Assembly: GCA_947500775.1 (NCBI GenBank)
Contig: CANMTD010000001.1
Span: forward strand, 682,001 to 746,000
Direction: 5' to 3'
Source of the DNA: an uncultured Paracoccaceae bacterium
GTDB taxonomy: Bacteria; Pseudomonadota; Alphaproteobacteria; Rhodobacterales; Rhodobacteraceae
DNA: 64,000 bases
Both the position numbers and the translations under genes were made by a program. Below, one piece after another: positions 1-8,525 of this stretch; within the stretch, counting starts at the first letter, position 1; each line of letters begins with the position of its first letter. The notes under the pieces are model-generated. The model saw nothing but the letters and a program-made list of their open reading frames with translations. It did no database searches and was not told the origin of the DNA.

Positions 1-597
1 CCCGGCGCGATCGACATGGCGCTGAAGATGGGCGCGCGGCGGATCGAGGTGGCGATCGTTCAGTTTCACGGCTGGGCGATGCAGAACCGCGATGCGCTGA
101 TGCCCACCGCCGAACAGGCGCAAGAGGCCCAGCAGATCGTCAAGGATGCGCGCACCCGCCTGAAGGGGCAGTTGGTCATCGATTTTGTCCCGGCGGATTA
201 CCATTCCGATTTCCCCAAACGCTGCATGGGCGGCTGGGGCCGGATGGGGCTGAACGTCGCGCCCGACGGGGTGGTGTTGCCATGCCACGCGGCACAGACC
301 ATCACCGGGCTGCGCTTTGACAATGTGCGCGACACGCCGCTGGGCGATATCTGGTACAAGGGCGATGCCTTCAACGCCTATCGCGGCGATGACTGGATGC
401 AGGAACCCTGCCGGTCCTGCGATATGAAGACCCAGGATTTCGGCGGCTGCCGCTGTCAGGCGATGGCATTGGCCGGGGACCCGGCGGCGACCGATCCGGT
501 CTGCATAAAATCGCCCCATCACGCCAAATTGCAGGAACGCGCGGCGGAATTCGCGGCTGGCACCGATGACAATCTGACCTTCCGGGTCAGCGCCTAG
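1..597 (+). CDS. pqqE: PQQ biosynthesis radical SAM protein PqqE, C-terminal part (5' end outside window)
   Basis: The reading frame is open from base 1 and ends in TAG at 595-597, so only the C-terminal 198 residues are present. PqqE is the radical SAM enzyme that links the Glu and Tyr side chains of the PqqA peptide in the first step of PQQ synthesis. The visible part carries the cysteine-rich SPASM region: CMGGWGR, then a DGVVLPCHAA segment, then CRSCDM and GGCRCQ, which bind the auxiliary iron-sulfur clusters. The radical SAM CxxxCxxC motif must lie upstream of the window. It converges on the ABC permease gene with a gap of only five bases. Its presence next to PQQ-dependent dehydrogenase genes fits cofactor supply for XoxF. 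Confidence 0.95.
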   Translation, partial: PGAIDMALKMGARRIEVAIVQFHGWAMQNRDALMPTAEQAQEAQQIVKDARTRLKGQLVIDFVPADYHSDFPKRCMGGWGRMGLNVAPDGVVLPCHAAQTITGLRFDNVRDTPLGDIWYKGDAFNAYRGDDWMQEPCRSCDMKTQDFGGCRCQAMALAGDPAATDPVCIKSPHHAKLQERAAEFAAGTDDNLTFRVSA

Positions 598-602
598 ACG
601 CC

Positions 603-1418
603 TTAGCCGCGTTTCTTGCCCAGCGACCCTTTAGTGGGGTCATAGGCATAGATCGCGGCGCCCAGAAACGCCGCCGTGGCCACCACGACAACCGCCAGCG
701 CCAGCCAGTTGATCTGGCCATACAGCGCAAAGCGGATTAGCTCGACCGCATAGCTGAACGGGTTGAAGGCGCAGATGTCGTGCAACAGGATGCTGGATTC
801 CTTCATCCGCCACAGCGGGTACAGCGCCGATGAGGCAAAGAACATCGGGAAGATCACGAAGTTCATCACGCCCGCGAAATTTTCAAGCTGACGGATGGTC
901 GAGGACAGGAACAACCCCATCGCCCCCAGCATCATGCCCGACAGCACCAGCGCGGGCAGCACTGTGACATAGCCCCAGAACGGCGGATCGACGCCCCAGA
1001 ACCACGCGATCAGCAGGAAGGCATAGACCTGCGCAATCGACACTGCGACCCCGGCCAACAGTTTCGACACCAGCAGGAACCACCGGGGGTAGGGGCTGAT
1101 CAGAAAGGTGCGCATCGCCCCGGTTTCGCGGTCATAGACCATCGACAGCGACGATTGCATTCCGTTGAACAACTGGATCATGCCGCAAAGGCCGGGGGTG
1201 ACGTAGACCTCGTACAACACATAGGTTTCATAGGGCGGCGTGATCGACAGACCCAGCACCGACCGGAACCCGGCGGCAAAGATGAACAGCCAGACCAGGG
1301 GGCGCACCAGCGCCGACAGGAACCGTTCGCGTTGCTTGGTAAATCGCAGCCCTTCGCGCCAGACAATGCCGTACAATGCGCGCGCCCAGCCGCGCCATCC
1401 TTGGGTTTCGCGGCTCAT
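603..1418 (-). CDS. PQQ-associated ABC transporter permease (PedC-like)
   Basis: This 271-residue ABC-2 type permease has about six hydrophobic segments. ABC-2 permeases of this kind are found beside PQQ-dependent alcohol dehydrogenases and are thought to export an unknown product across the inner membrane. I chose the ATG at 1418 (MSRETQGWRGW...) because it overlaps the stop of the upstream ATPase gene as ATGA, indicating translational coupling. A longer frame runs to 1580, but it lies inside the ATPase coding sequence and its extra residues are not permease-like. The substrate is unknown; the family assignment rests on the neighbours and on the MYDRETGAMR and PLWRM segments. Confidence 0.88.
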   Translation of the reverse strand: MSRETQGWRGWARALYGIVWREGLRFTKQRERFLSALVRPLVWLFIFAAGFRSVLGLSITPPYETYVLYEVYVTPGLCGMIQLFNGMQSSLSMVYDRETGAMRTFLISPYPRWFLLVSKLLAGVAVSIAQVYAFLLIAWFWGVDPPFWGYVTVLPALVLSGMMLGAMGLFLSSTIRQLENFAGVMNFVIFPMFFASSALYPLWRMKESSILLHDICAFNPFSYAVELIRFALYGQINWLALAVVVVATAAFLGAAIYAYDPTKGSLGKKRG

Positions 1419-2146
1419 GCCTCTTGCTCCTGCGGGAGGCCGGTCAGGTCCAGAAACGCCTGTTCCAAAGGGCGATCGCCGCAAATATCGCGGGCAACCC
1501 CCGAGGTCAGAATCTTCCCGCGATGCAGGACCGAGATCAGATCGTCGGGGCGGACCTCGTCCAGCAGGTGGGTGGCCCAAAGGGCGGCGACGCCGTCGTC
1601 GCGGATCAGCTCGCGGACCAGCGCCACGACCTCGAGCCGCGATTTGACGTCCAGCCCGACGGTCGCTTCGTCCAGCAGCAACAGCCGGGGGCGGTGCATC
1701 AGGGCGCGGGCGATCTCGGCGCGGCGGGCCTGTCCGCCGGACAGGGTGGCGACCTTCGCCTCCAGCTTGTCACTCAGCCCGACGCGGGCGATCATCTCTT
1801 CGGTGCGGGCCCGGGTGTCGGCGCGGGTCATGCCGTGCAAGGCCGCGTGATAAAACAGGTTTTGCCGGATCGTCAGGTCGCGGTCCAGCGCGCGGGACTG
1901 AAACACCACGCCCAACTGGGCCAGCGCCGCACCGGGGGCGCGGCGCACGTCGTGCCCGGCCACCTGGATCGTGCCGGACACATTGTCATAAAGCCGGGTG
2001 ATCAGCGAAAACAGCGTGGTCTTGCCCGCGCCATTGACCCCCAGCAGGGCCACGAACCGGCCCTGCGGAACGGTCAAAGACACATCATCCAGCGCGGTCA
2101 GTTTTCCGAAATTGTGACTGACACTTTCGATGTGTAATGCGTGCAT
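1415..2146 (-). CDS. PQQ-associated ABC transporter ATP-binding protein
   Basis: A 243-residue ABC ATPase. Walker A is GVNGAGKT (about residues 36-43), the signature is LSGGQ (136-140), Walker B is LLLLDE (156-161) and the switch histidine lies in ATH (194). It would power the neighbouring permease. Two starts are possible. The ATG at 2146 (MHALHIESVS) gives the usual N-terminus. The ATG at 2197 adds 17 residues but overlaps the upstream stop as ATGA, which would give coupling. I prefer 2146 by protein length. The role as an exporter ATPase in PQQ-dependent alcohol metabolism is inferred from gene context. Confidence 0.9.
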   Translation of the reverse strand: MHALHIESVSHNFGKLTALDDVSLTVPQGRFVALLGVNGAGKTTLFSLITRLYDNVSGTIQVAGHDVRRAPGAALAQLGVVFQSRALDRDLTIRQNLFYHAALHGMTRADTRARTEEMIARVGLSDKLEAKVATLSGGQARRAEIARALMHRPRLLLLDEATVGLDVKSRLEVVALVRELIRDDGVAALWATHLLDEVRPDDLISVLHRGKILTSGVARDICGDRPLEQAFLDLTGLPQEQEA

Positions 2147-2193
2147 ACGTTGTATGTACCCGTGTGTACCGCCAAGGCAAAGCCCCGCGTTGA

Positions 2194-2622
2194 TCATTCG
2201 ATGGTGAAGATGGCCTTTTGGCTGTCGCCACGCGCGCCGGGGATCGACAATTCATAGGTGCCGGGCACGATCGCGATGAACGAGATTTCGGCCTCGCCCT
2301 CGTCGTCGAATTCAAGGCTGTGCAGGCCCAGCGGCCGGATCTCGATATCGTTGATCACCACCTCGTTGACCCAGATCGCCCGGAAGAAATCCCCGCCCGA
2401 CAGCGCCATTTCGGCAGAGCCGTCCGCCTCGATCGACAGTTTGTAATACATGCCGGATTTCAGCTTGTAAGGTGCCTCGGCCACGGGTTTGCCCGACGAC
2501 AGCGTCAGCGGCGCCAGGGTTTCGCGGTTGGATTTCGCCAGCAGACCGGCGAACCCCAGATCATGTGCGGCGACCGGCGTGGCCAGCATGGCGGCCATGA
2601 CGACCCAGATAAAGCGTTTCAT
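2194..2622 (-). CDS. small periplasmic protein of the PQQ/ABC cluster, function unknown
   Basis: The 142-residue product begins with a clear Sec signal (MKRFIWVVMAAMLATPVAAHD). The mature part is predicted mainly beta and has no cysteines. Segments such as KLKSGMYYKLSIEADG and VPGTYELSIPG suggest a cupredoxin-like or other small beta-sandwich fold, but the metal ligands of a cupredoxin are not evident. It lies between the beta-propeller gene (11 bases upstream) and the ABC ATPase gene (overlap), so it is co-transcribed with the transport set. I do not recognise a named function. Confidence 0.8.
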   Translation of the reverse strand: MKRFIWVVMAAMLATPVAAHDLGFAGLLAKSNRETLAPLTLSSGKPVAEAPYKLKSGMYYKLSIEADGSAEMALSGGDFFRAIWVNEVVINDIEIRPLGLHSLEFDDEGEAEISFIAIVPGTYELSIPGARGDSQKAIFTIE

Positions 2623-2633
2623 AGTATCCTCCC

Positions 2634-3608
2634 TTAATTCGGTGAAACGGCGACGCCCCAGGGTTGTCGCCCGACCTGTACAGATTTGATGACTTTCATT
2701 TTTGCGACGTCCACGATGGACACATCGTTGGAATTGCCGTTGGTCGTGAACAGATATTTTTCATCCGGGGTAAAGGCCATCTGCCAGACGCGTTGCCCGA
2801 CCAGCAGATAGTCTTCGACCTCGAACGTGTCGCCATTGATCACCGCCACCCGGTTTGCGGGCCCAAGGGCCACAAAGACGGTTTTGCCGTCGGCGGTGGT
2901 ACGCACGCCCACTGGCTGAATCGCCTCGGGCGACAGGCCGGGGATTTCGAAGGTGATCTTGTGAATGGTTTCCGGTACCGCAGGGTCGATGACCGTGACC
3001 GTGCCGCCGATTTCGGAGCTGACATAAAGCCGCGTGCCGTCATCGGTGAACTGGGCAAAGCGCGGGCGCTGGTCCACCAGAATGTTTTCGTAAATCTGAA
3101 AGGTTTCCGTGTCGATGAAATGCGCCATGTTGGTGGTTTCAGAGGTGTTGACCAAGGTCTTGCCATCGGGGCTGATCCCCACACCTTCGGGTTCGACGCC
3201 CACCGGAATTTCAGCCAGCACCGTATGGGTTTCGACATCGACCACGGTCACCAGATTGTCGTCTTCATTCGCGATATACAGCGGGTTGCCCGACGGGTGC
3301 AGGACCAGAAGTTCGGGGTCCGGCCCCGAGGGCAGGGTATGGGTCTGTTTCAGCGTCGCGGTGTCGAACACCCGCACGGTATCGTCATCCGAGGCGCAGA
3401 CAAACAGCGATGCGCCATCGGGGCTGATGGTGATGCCGCGCGGGCGCTGCCCGCCGTCGAAGGTGGCGGTCACCTCCAATGTGTCGCTGTCCAGAACCGA
3501 CACCGTGTTGTCCTTTTCGTTGGTGACATAGACGGTATAGGCCGGGGCCACGCCCGGCGCGGCAAGGCAGGTCGCAAGACAGGCGGCGCGGATCAATGGA
3601 TGAGACAT
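2634..3608 (-). CDS. YVTN-family beta-propeller protein of the PQQ/ABC cluster
   Basis: A 324-residue secreted protein built of repeated YVTN-type blades, visible as YVTNEKDNTVSVLD, GGQRPRGITISPDG, PSGNPLYIANEDDN and ISPDGKTLVNTSE. Each blade carries the G-xxP-xG-(I/V) and SPDG signature. The start at 3608 (MSHPLIRAAC) is preceded by AAGGAG at good spacing; an ATG at 3629 lacks this. The signal peptide ends around APAY. Members of this family accompany PQQ-dependent alcohol oxidation gene sets, but their molecular role is not established. It lies in one minus-strand operon with the binding protein upstream and the ABC genes downstream. A second propeller of similar type lies at 6080-7045. Confidence 0.9.
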   Translation of the reverse strand: MSHPLIRAACLATCLAAPGVAPAYTVYVTNEKDNTVSVLDSDTLEVTATFDGGQRPRGITISPDGASLFVCASDDDTVRVFDTATLKQTHTLPSGPDPELLVLHPSGNPLYIANEDDNLVTVVDVETHTVLAEIPVGVEPEGVGISPDGKTLVNTSETTNMAHFIDTETFQIYENILVDQRPRFAQFTDDGTRLYVSSEIGGTVTVIDPAVPETIHKITFEIPGLSPEAIQPVGVRTTADGKTVFVALGPANRVAVINGDTFEVEDYLLVGQRVWQMAFTPDEKYLFTTNGNSNDVSIVDVAKMKVIKSVQVGRQPWGVAVSPN

Positions 3609-3635
3609 CGGAGCTCCTTTTCGGGTCATGCTGGT

Positions 3636-4880
3636 CTAACGCCCCAGATCGCAGGCGGATTCAGGTTCGTCATATCCCAAAGTGTCCAGTTTCGAGACGC
3701 GGTGCAGATATTCGTCCTGCGGCGAGACCGAGACCAGCACCCGGCTGCCCACCAGCAGGATCGGCTGCCGGATCTGCCCGTTCCACGGACGGAAGGTCAG
3801 CTTTTCACCCTTGAAAGCCGCGATTTCAAAGTCGTCGCCAAGGATGTATTCGCTCAGCACATCCGGCTGATCCGAGCCTGTGCGGGTTGCGCCCTCGCTG
3901 AGCACGCGCAGCGCCAGCCAGACCTGATAATCCTCGGGGCGCAGGAAGCGGCCATTCAGCTTTTCGAACCGGCGCTGGAACTGGGTGGCGCCCCATGCCT
4001 CTTGCGCGGGGTGCCATGTGGTGGGGCGCAACCCGGCCGATCCGGCGACCGGCCGCGCCTCCCACGTGTGATAGGGCAGGTAGGCGGCGAAAACATCGGC
4101 CTCATCCGCGGCGATCACCACGTCATGTTTCGAGGCGCGCTGGGTAAAGACCGGTATCTGCTTTTGCACCTGCACGTGGCCCGTGTCGGTGCGCCGCGAT
4201 CCGCCGGTGTCTTCGAACACCCGTTCTTCGGCCAGTTTGCCGCCGAATTTACGCGCGGCCCGGCGATAGGCATCGGCCATGGCGGTGTCTTCGGGGTGTG
4301 AGCCTTCGATCAGGAACCAGCGCGGCCATTTCTTCCAGATCAGGAATTGCGCAAGGGCGTCGGCCAGCATCGCCCGGCTGGGCGCGATATGCAGCAGGTT
4401 GGCGCGGCAGTTTGCATTGCGCAGGTCATCGTCGGGCGCGCGCGCGTTCAGAACCAGCGCCCGGTCGCCCGCGGCATCGGCCAGTTGCACCACCATCGGG
4501 CCGTCGGCCAGAACGACCACATAGCGCGCGCCATCGGCCAGCGCGGTTTCCAGCGCCTCAAGCGCCTGTTCGGGCGGAACGGCGATATTGGTCGTTACGA
4601 AATCCTGACCCAGAAACCGCCCCGTGGTCTGGTTGTCCTCGGTCGCCAGCGCGCCACCGGCAAAGCCCAGATCGGCGGGCGGCAGGTCCAGCCGCGAAAT
4701 CGGCTTTGGCCGCGGCGCATCCACCCGCAGCACGACCGAATGGATGGTCTGTTTGTCCTGCGCTGTCGCGATCTGCGCCGCCCCGCCGCCAAGGCTGGCC
4801 AGCAGGAATGTGAACAGCAGCCGGCAAACACCGTTTCGTGATCTGTTGAGGACCGTTCTCATTGCCAGCACGACTCGCAT
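3636..4880 (-). CDS. PQQ-associated ABC transporter substrate-binding protein
   Basis: About 414 residues with an N-terminal signal segment (CRLLFTFLLASLGG...IATAQ) followed by a periplasmic-binding-protein-like domain of the branched-chain amino acid type. The protein is the first gene of the minus-strand operon that includes the propeller and ABC genes, and it faces the DUF2380 gene across a 122-base divergent promoter. Start choice is uncertain. ATG 4880 has GAGG very close to it, and ATG 4862 is an alternative that gives a more usual signal peptide. A frame extending to 4943 is unlikely. The ligand is unknown; presence of a binding protein with an export-type permease is a known oddity of this gene set. 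Confidence 0.85.
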   Translation of the reverse strand: MRVVLAMRTVLNRSRNGVCRLLFTFLLASLGGGAAQIATAQDKQTIHSVVLRVDAPRPKPISRLDLPPADLGFAGGALATEDNQTTGRFLGQDFVTTNIAVPPEQALEALETALADGARYVVVLADGPMVVQLADAAGDRALVLNARAPDDDLRNANCRANLLHIAPSRAMLADALAQFLIWKKWPRWFLIEGSHPEDTAMADAYRRAARKFGGKLAEERVFEDTGGSRRTDTGHVQVQKQIPVFTQRASKHDVVIAADEADVFAAYLPYHTWEARPVAGSAGLRPTTWHPAQEAWGATQFQRRFEKLNGRFLRPEDYQVWLALRVLSEGATRTGSDQPDVLSEYILGDDFEIAAFKGEKLTFRPWNGQIRQPILLVGSRVLVSVSPQDEYLHRVSKLDTLGYDEPESACDLGR

Positions 4881-4952
4881 ACCTCTTTGAATAAACGTAT
4901 ATTTTTCCGACTGATGATCAAAGCCTACCCCCACAGGAACCAACCCGCCCTT

Positions 4953-4964
4953 GGACTTTAGTCC
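4953..4964. promoter_or_regulatory. candidate regulator site GGAC-TTTA-GTCC in divergent promoter
   Basis: An imperfect palindrome with perfect four-base GGAC/GTCC arms, placed between the minus-strand ABC operon (start 4880) and the plus-strand DUF2380 gene (start 5003). It resembles sites at 11939, 14621, 15290 and 17263 in other promoters of this methanol island. The assignment as a binding site is inference. Confidence 0.4.
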
Positions 4965-5002
4965 ATGTTGCCAGCGCAGGGTCCGTCAGGGACCATTTAA
5001 CC

Positions 5003-5509
5003 ATGAAATTCCGCACGCTGACAGTTTTGTTCGCCTTGGCCCTGACGCCAGTGGCCAGCGGGGCCGCGCCGCTGGACCCGGGCGCCAAAATGGCGTTTCT
5101 GGGCGTGCATTTCATCGATATGAGCACCGAAGGCGCCTTGAACGGTGTGCGCCCGGATGAGGTCGCCCGCGAACGGCTGAGCGAGGATTATATCCGCGAA
5201 CGGCTGACAGATCAGGGGTTCGAGGTCGTGTCGACCGCCGCCATCGACGCCGAGATCGACAAGGTCACCAACCCCGCGCGCTGCAACGGCTGCGATCTGG
5301 CGTTCGGGCGGCAACTGGGCGCGCGCTATGTGATCATGAGCGAGGTCAACAAGGTGTCGAACCTGATCCAGTCGGTGAACATTCAGGTGCGCGACGTCGA
5401 AACCGGCCAGCAGGTCAAGGGGATGGTCGTGGATATTCGCGGCAATACCGACGAGGCATGGCTTCGCGGGTTGCGTTATGTTTTGGATCGCCATGTGTTC
5501 GTCGATTGA
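5003..5509 (+). CDS. DUF2380-family periplasmic protein
   Basis: The 168-residue product has a Sec signal (MKFRTLTVLFALALTPVASG) and a conserved core with ARCNGCDLAFGRQLGARYV followed by IMSEVNKVSNLI. This pattern matches the DUF2380 group of PQQ cluster proteins, often next to SRPBCC and propeller genes. The CNGC pair could form a disulfide in the periplasm. It is the first gene of a plus-strand operon with the SRPBCC protein, propeller and SoxYZ-like carrier. Its biochemical role is unknown. Confidence 0.8.
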   Translation: MKFRTLTVLFALALTPVASGAAPLDPGAKMAFLGVHFIDMSTEGALNGVRPDEVARERLSEDYIRERLTDQGFEVVSTAAIDAEIDKVTNPARCNGCDLAFGRQLGARYVIMSEVNKVSNLIQSVNIQVRDVETGQQVKGMVVDIRGNTDEAWLRGLRYVLDRHVFVD

Positions 5510-5540
5510 CGGCGCGCGCGATCAGTTGGAGGAGAGGACG

Positions 5541-6083
5541 ATGAGACCATTTTCGATCTTGGCGGCGCTGGCCGTGCTGGTGCTGACAACCCTGTCGGCA
5601 CAGGCGCATGGGCCGACCCGGCAAAAGGTGACGCTGACCACCGAAGTTGCGGCCCCCCCGGCCGAGGTTTGGGCCGTGATCGGCAATTTTCAGGACATGA
5701 GCTGGCTGCCGCCGGTGTTCAGCACGACCGGCGAGGGTGGCAACGACATCGACGCCACGCGGGTTCTGACCCTTGGCGCCGAGGATGGCCCGACCGTGTC
5801 CGAGGTGCTGTATAAATTCAGCGACGAAAAGATGAGCTATTCCTACCGGATCACCGAGGTCGATGTCGCGGTTCTGCCGGTGACGAATTATTCGTCACAT
5901 CTGACCGTCAAACCGACCGACGGTGGCGGATCGCTGATCGAATGGCGGGGCGCGTTTTATCGTGGATACCCCAACAACGACCCACCCGCCGAACTGAATG
6001 ACGAGGCGGCGATTGCGGCGGTCACCGGGGTCTATACCGCCGGGCTGGACGCGCTGACGGCACGGTTCGGGTCGTCGAATTGA
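5541..6083 (+). CDS. secreted SRPBCC (START-like) protein
   Basis: A 180-residue protein with a signal peptide (ILAALAVLVLTTLSAQAHG) and an SRPBCC/polyketide-cyclase-like fold. Telltale segments are TTEVAAPPAEVWAVIGNFQ near the start and LIEWRGAFYRGYP near the end, typical of START-like lipid or hydrophobic ligand pockets. The start at 5541 follows TTGGAGGAGAGG, a strong ribosome site; the frame extends upstream to 5478 but that part overlaps the previous gene and lacks a signal. The stop overlaps the TTG start of the next gene by four bases. The ligand is unknown. Confidence 0.82.
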   Translation: MRPFSILAALAVLVLTTLSAQAHGPTRQKVTLTTEVAAPPAEVWAVIGNFQDMSWLPPVFSTTGEGGNDIDATRVLTLGAEDGPTVSEVLYKFSDEKMSYSYRITEVDVAVLPVTNYSSHLTVKPTDGGGSLIEWRGAFYRGYPNNDPPAELNDEAAIAAVTGVYTAGLDALTARFGSSN

Positions 6084-7045
6084 TCAAACGGGTTGCAACG
6101 GTGATCCTGACACTGTTGCTTCTGTCCCCCGCTTCGGCGGGGGATATCGCTTTTGTGACCAACCAAAGCAGTCAGGACGTCTCGGTCGTTGATCTGGCGG
6201 CGGGGGCGGTGATCAAGACCGTTCCCATCGGCGGCAAACCGGCGGGGGTGGCGGTGGGGCCTGCGGGGCGCCACGCCTATATCGTCAGCCCCGAAAGCAA
6301 GATCCTGAGCGTTCTGGACCAGCACAGCCTGACCGTGACCCGCCGCATCCAACTCGATGGCGGGCCGCTGGGCATTGCGGTGCATCCCGATGGATCGCGG
6401 GTCTATGTCGCCGATTGGTACGGCGCGCGCCTGTTGCAGGTGGACCCGCAGGCGGGCCGCGTCACGCGGGAGTTCCAGACCGGCGCCTCGCCCTCGGGCG
6501 TTGCCGTGACCCCGGATGGCGCCCGGATTCTGACGGCGGACCGGGATGCGGATCAACTGTCGATCTTCGATGCGGACACCGGCGACGTGATCGCAACCGT
6601 GCCCACCGGCATCCGCCCCTTTGGCGTGACGGTGGATGCGGCAGGGCGGCGCGCCTATACCGCCGATGTCGGGTCCGACACGGTGACGGTGATCGATATC
6701 GCCACGGCGCAGGTGGTCGGGCAGGTGGCCGTGGGCGCGCGGCCCTATGCAGTGGCGCTGACGCCGACCCGGGGCTTCGTGACCAACCAATACGCCGATA
6801 CTGTCAGCGTATTCGATCTGACCACGCTGGCCGAGGTCGCGGTCATCGACGTGGGCGAATACCCCGAAGGTATCGCCGTGACCGGTGACGGATGCTGCGT
6901 GATCGTGGCGAACTGGTTTTCCAACACCCTGTCGGTGATCGACGCCGAAACCCTTGAAATGCGCGCCGAAATCGAGGTCGGCGATGGCCCGCGCGCCTTT
7001 GGCGCCTTTCTGTCGGGCGGGGCGCAATCGCATCTACGACCATAG
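6080..7045 (+). CDS. YVTN-family beta-propeller protein
   Basis: A 321-residue secreted propeller, starting from TTG at 6080 that overlaps the previous stop as TTGA. The signal peptide is followed by repeated blades: FVTNQSSQDVSVVD, IGGKPAGVAVGP, FQTGASPSGVAVTPDG and VGARPYAVALTP. It is paralogous to the propeller at 2634-3608, and both flank the ABC/DUF2380 promoter. Propellers with this signature are found with PQQ-dependent alcohol oxidation genes, where the role may be structural or in electron-transfer partner docking. That role is inferred only. Confidence 0.85.
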   Translation: MIKRVATVILTLLLLSPASAGDIAFVTNQSSQDVSVVDLAAGAVIKTVPIGGKPAGVAVGPAGRHAYIVSPESKILSVLDQHSLTVTRRIQLDGGPLGIAVHPDGSRVYVADWYGARLLQVDPQAGRVTREFQTGASPSGVAVTPDGARILTADRDADQLSIFDADTGDVIATVPTGIRPFGVTVDAAGRRAYTADVGSDTVTVIDIATAQVVGQVAVGARPYAVALTPTRGFVTNQYADTVSVFDLTTLAEVAVIDVGEYPEGIAVTGDGCCVIVANWFSNTLSVIDAETLEMRAEIEVGDGPRAFGAFLSGGAQSHLRP

Positions 7046-7103
7046 GAATCGTGACAGGACCCATTGGCAAAGCTATTTTAGGGCCAGAGTTCGGGAGGAA
7101 TTC

Positions 7104-7949
7104 ATGCGTAAAGCCATTTCTTACATCGCCCTGGCGGCGGCCGCCATCCTGGCCCAGCCGGGGATCGCCACGGCCGGAGAGGCCTGGGACGACATCCGCG
7201 ATATCCTGTTCGAAGACCGCGCGGTACAGGTGGCAAGTGCTGCTGACGTGACCCTGATGGTGCCCTACCGCACCTCGGATGACGGGCGCACGCAGATGGG
7301 CGCGCGGGTGGCGGCCCCGGCCGGCGCGCAGATCGACAAGGTCTATCTGGTGATCGATGAAAACCCGATGCCGGTCTCGGCGGTGTTCGACATGCAGCAG
7401 CCGACCGACAGTTTCTATTTCGACATGACCTTTCGCCTGAATGGCCCCAGCGGCGTGCATCTGGTGATGGAAACCGATGACGGCCAGCTTTACGTGCGCG
7501 AGGCGTTTGCCAAAACCTCGGGTCAGGGGGCCTGTGCCGCACCTCCGGGCACCGACCCGAAGATTGCCCTGAAAACGCTTGGGCAGATGGATCTGGCGCT
7601 GGTTGAAAACGGGACGACACCGGCCAGCCGTCTGGTCGCTTTGTCAAAAAATACGCAGCCCGCTGTGGCAGAGCCCGCCAAGGTTCGGATCGATTTCGAT
7701 CATCCCAGCCATTCGGGGCTGCAGAAGGATCAGATCACCCTGCTGTATCTGCCCGCGCGGTTCATTGAAACGGTCGAGGTGTCGACCGTGGATCAGCAGC
7801 CGCTGTTCACCATGACCGGCAGCATATCGCTGAGCGAAGATCCGGCGCTGTCCATCGAACTGCCGCAAGGGGCAGGCGGGCTGGCGGTGCGGATGACCGA
7901 CACCGAAGGCGCGCAGTTCGAAGAGCTGTTTTCGCTAGGGCACATCTGA
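7104..7949 (+). CDS. quinoprotein dehydrogenase-associated SoxYZ-like carrier (first copy)
   Basis: The 281-residue protein fuses a SoxY-like N-terminal half and a SoxZ-like C-terminal half behind a Sec signal. The start at 7104 follows GGGAGGA. In SoxY the substrate is carried on a cysteine in a terminal GGCGG arm; here the arm is internal, TSGQGACAAPPG, with Cys144 at the domain junction. The SoxZ-like half is visible as HPSHSGLQKDQ and ISLSEDPALSIELP. A second fusion with the same layout lies at 17346-18194. Such fusions are recurrent companions of PQQ dehydrogenases and their cargo is unknown. The gene converges on the CXXCW gene with 15 bases between. Confidence 0.88.
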   Translation: MRKAISYIALAAAAILAQPGIATAGEAWDDIRDILFEDRAVQVASAADVTLMVPYRTSDDGRTQMGARVAAPAGAQIDKVYLVIDENPMPVSAVFDMQQPTDSFYFDMTFRLNGPSGVHLVMETDDGQLYVREAFAKTSGQGACAAPPGTDPKIALKTLGQMDLALVENGTTPASRLVALSKNTQPAVAEPAKVRIDFDHPSHSGLQKDQITLLYLPARFIETVEVSTVDQQPLFTMTGSISLSEDPALSIELPQGAGGLAVRMTDTEGAQFEELFSLGHI

Positions 7950-7964
7950 CCAGCGGTCGGGGGG

Positions 7965-8525
7965 TTAATCCCCGGTTGGTTCAGCTTCGCGTTCCAGAAC
8001 CTCGGTCGGGTACTCCATGAAGGTCCAGCCATCGGTGCCGTCGGGATACCAATAGACGGTTTCATACCCGTATTCGTGCGCGCGCTTGGCGGCGTTCCAC
8101 GACATCCAGCAGTCCATCAGGCAATAGATCAGGATCGGATGGGCCTTGTCGCCGCCCGTCGCCTTTTCCAGCCCCTGTTTGAAATAGCTGTGGGTCTGTT
8201 TGGCGATCCGACCATAGCCCACATTGGGCAGCCACAGCGAGCCGGGGATCGCATGGCGCGGCTTTTCGCGCCAGATCGTTCCCTTGGGAAGGTTCCTGGG
8301 CTTGGGGGGCTGGGGCACCACGTCGATAAAGGCAACCTCGCCCGCCTGCCACAGGGCATGGGCGGTTTCATCATCCACCACCGTCACCCCGGTCAGGGTC
8401 GCGGGCACCGGGGCGCGGTAATGGTCGTCACGGTAATCGTCGGGTTCGGGGACATCCTGTGCCGACAGGGGCAGCGCCATGAACAGGGCAACACAGGTTG
8501 CGCTGATCGGGGCGCGGCCGGTCAT
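7965..8525 (-). CDS. PQQ-associated CXXCW-motif rhodanese-like protein
   Basis: A 186-residue secreted rhodanese-like protein. After the signal (CVALFMALPLSAQ) the domain shows FIDVVP, GSLWLPNVGYG and the active loop CLMDCWMSWNAAKRA, the hallmark of the PQQ catabolism-associated CXXCW group. The two cysteines could form a redox or persulfide centre. The start at 8525 overlaps the stop of the upstream xoxJ gene as ATGA. Longer frame extensions upstream lie inside xoxJ and are not coding. A role with the SoxYZ-like carriers is inferred from context. Confidence 0.88.
   Translation of the reverse strand: MTGRAPISATCVALFMALPLSAQDVPEPDDYRDDHYRAPVPATLTGVTVVDDETAHALWQAGEVAFIDVVPQPPKPRNLPKGTIWREKPRHAIPGSLWLPNVGYGRIAKQTHSYFKQGLEKATGGDKAHPILIYCLMDCWMSWNAAKRAHEYGYETVYWYPDGTDGWTFMEYPTEVLEREAEPTGD

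Noticed and set aside
1155-1850. Long plus-strand frames opposite the ABC permease/ATPase genes
   Set aside because: They are antisense to well-supported family genes, have Arg/Ser-rich composition and no domain; typical shadow frames of GC-rich DNA.
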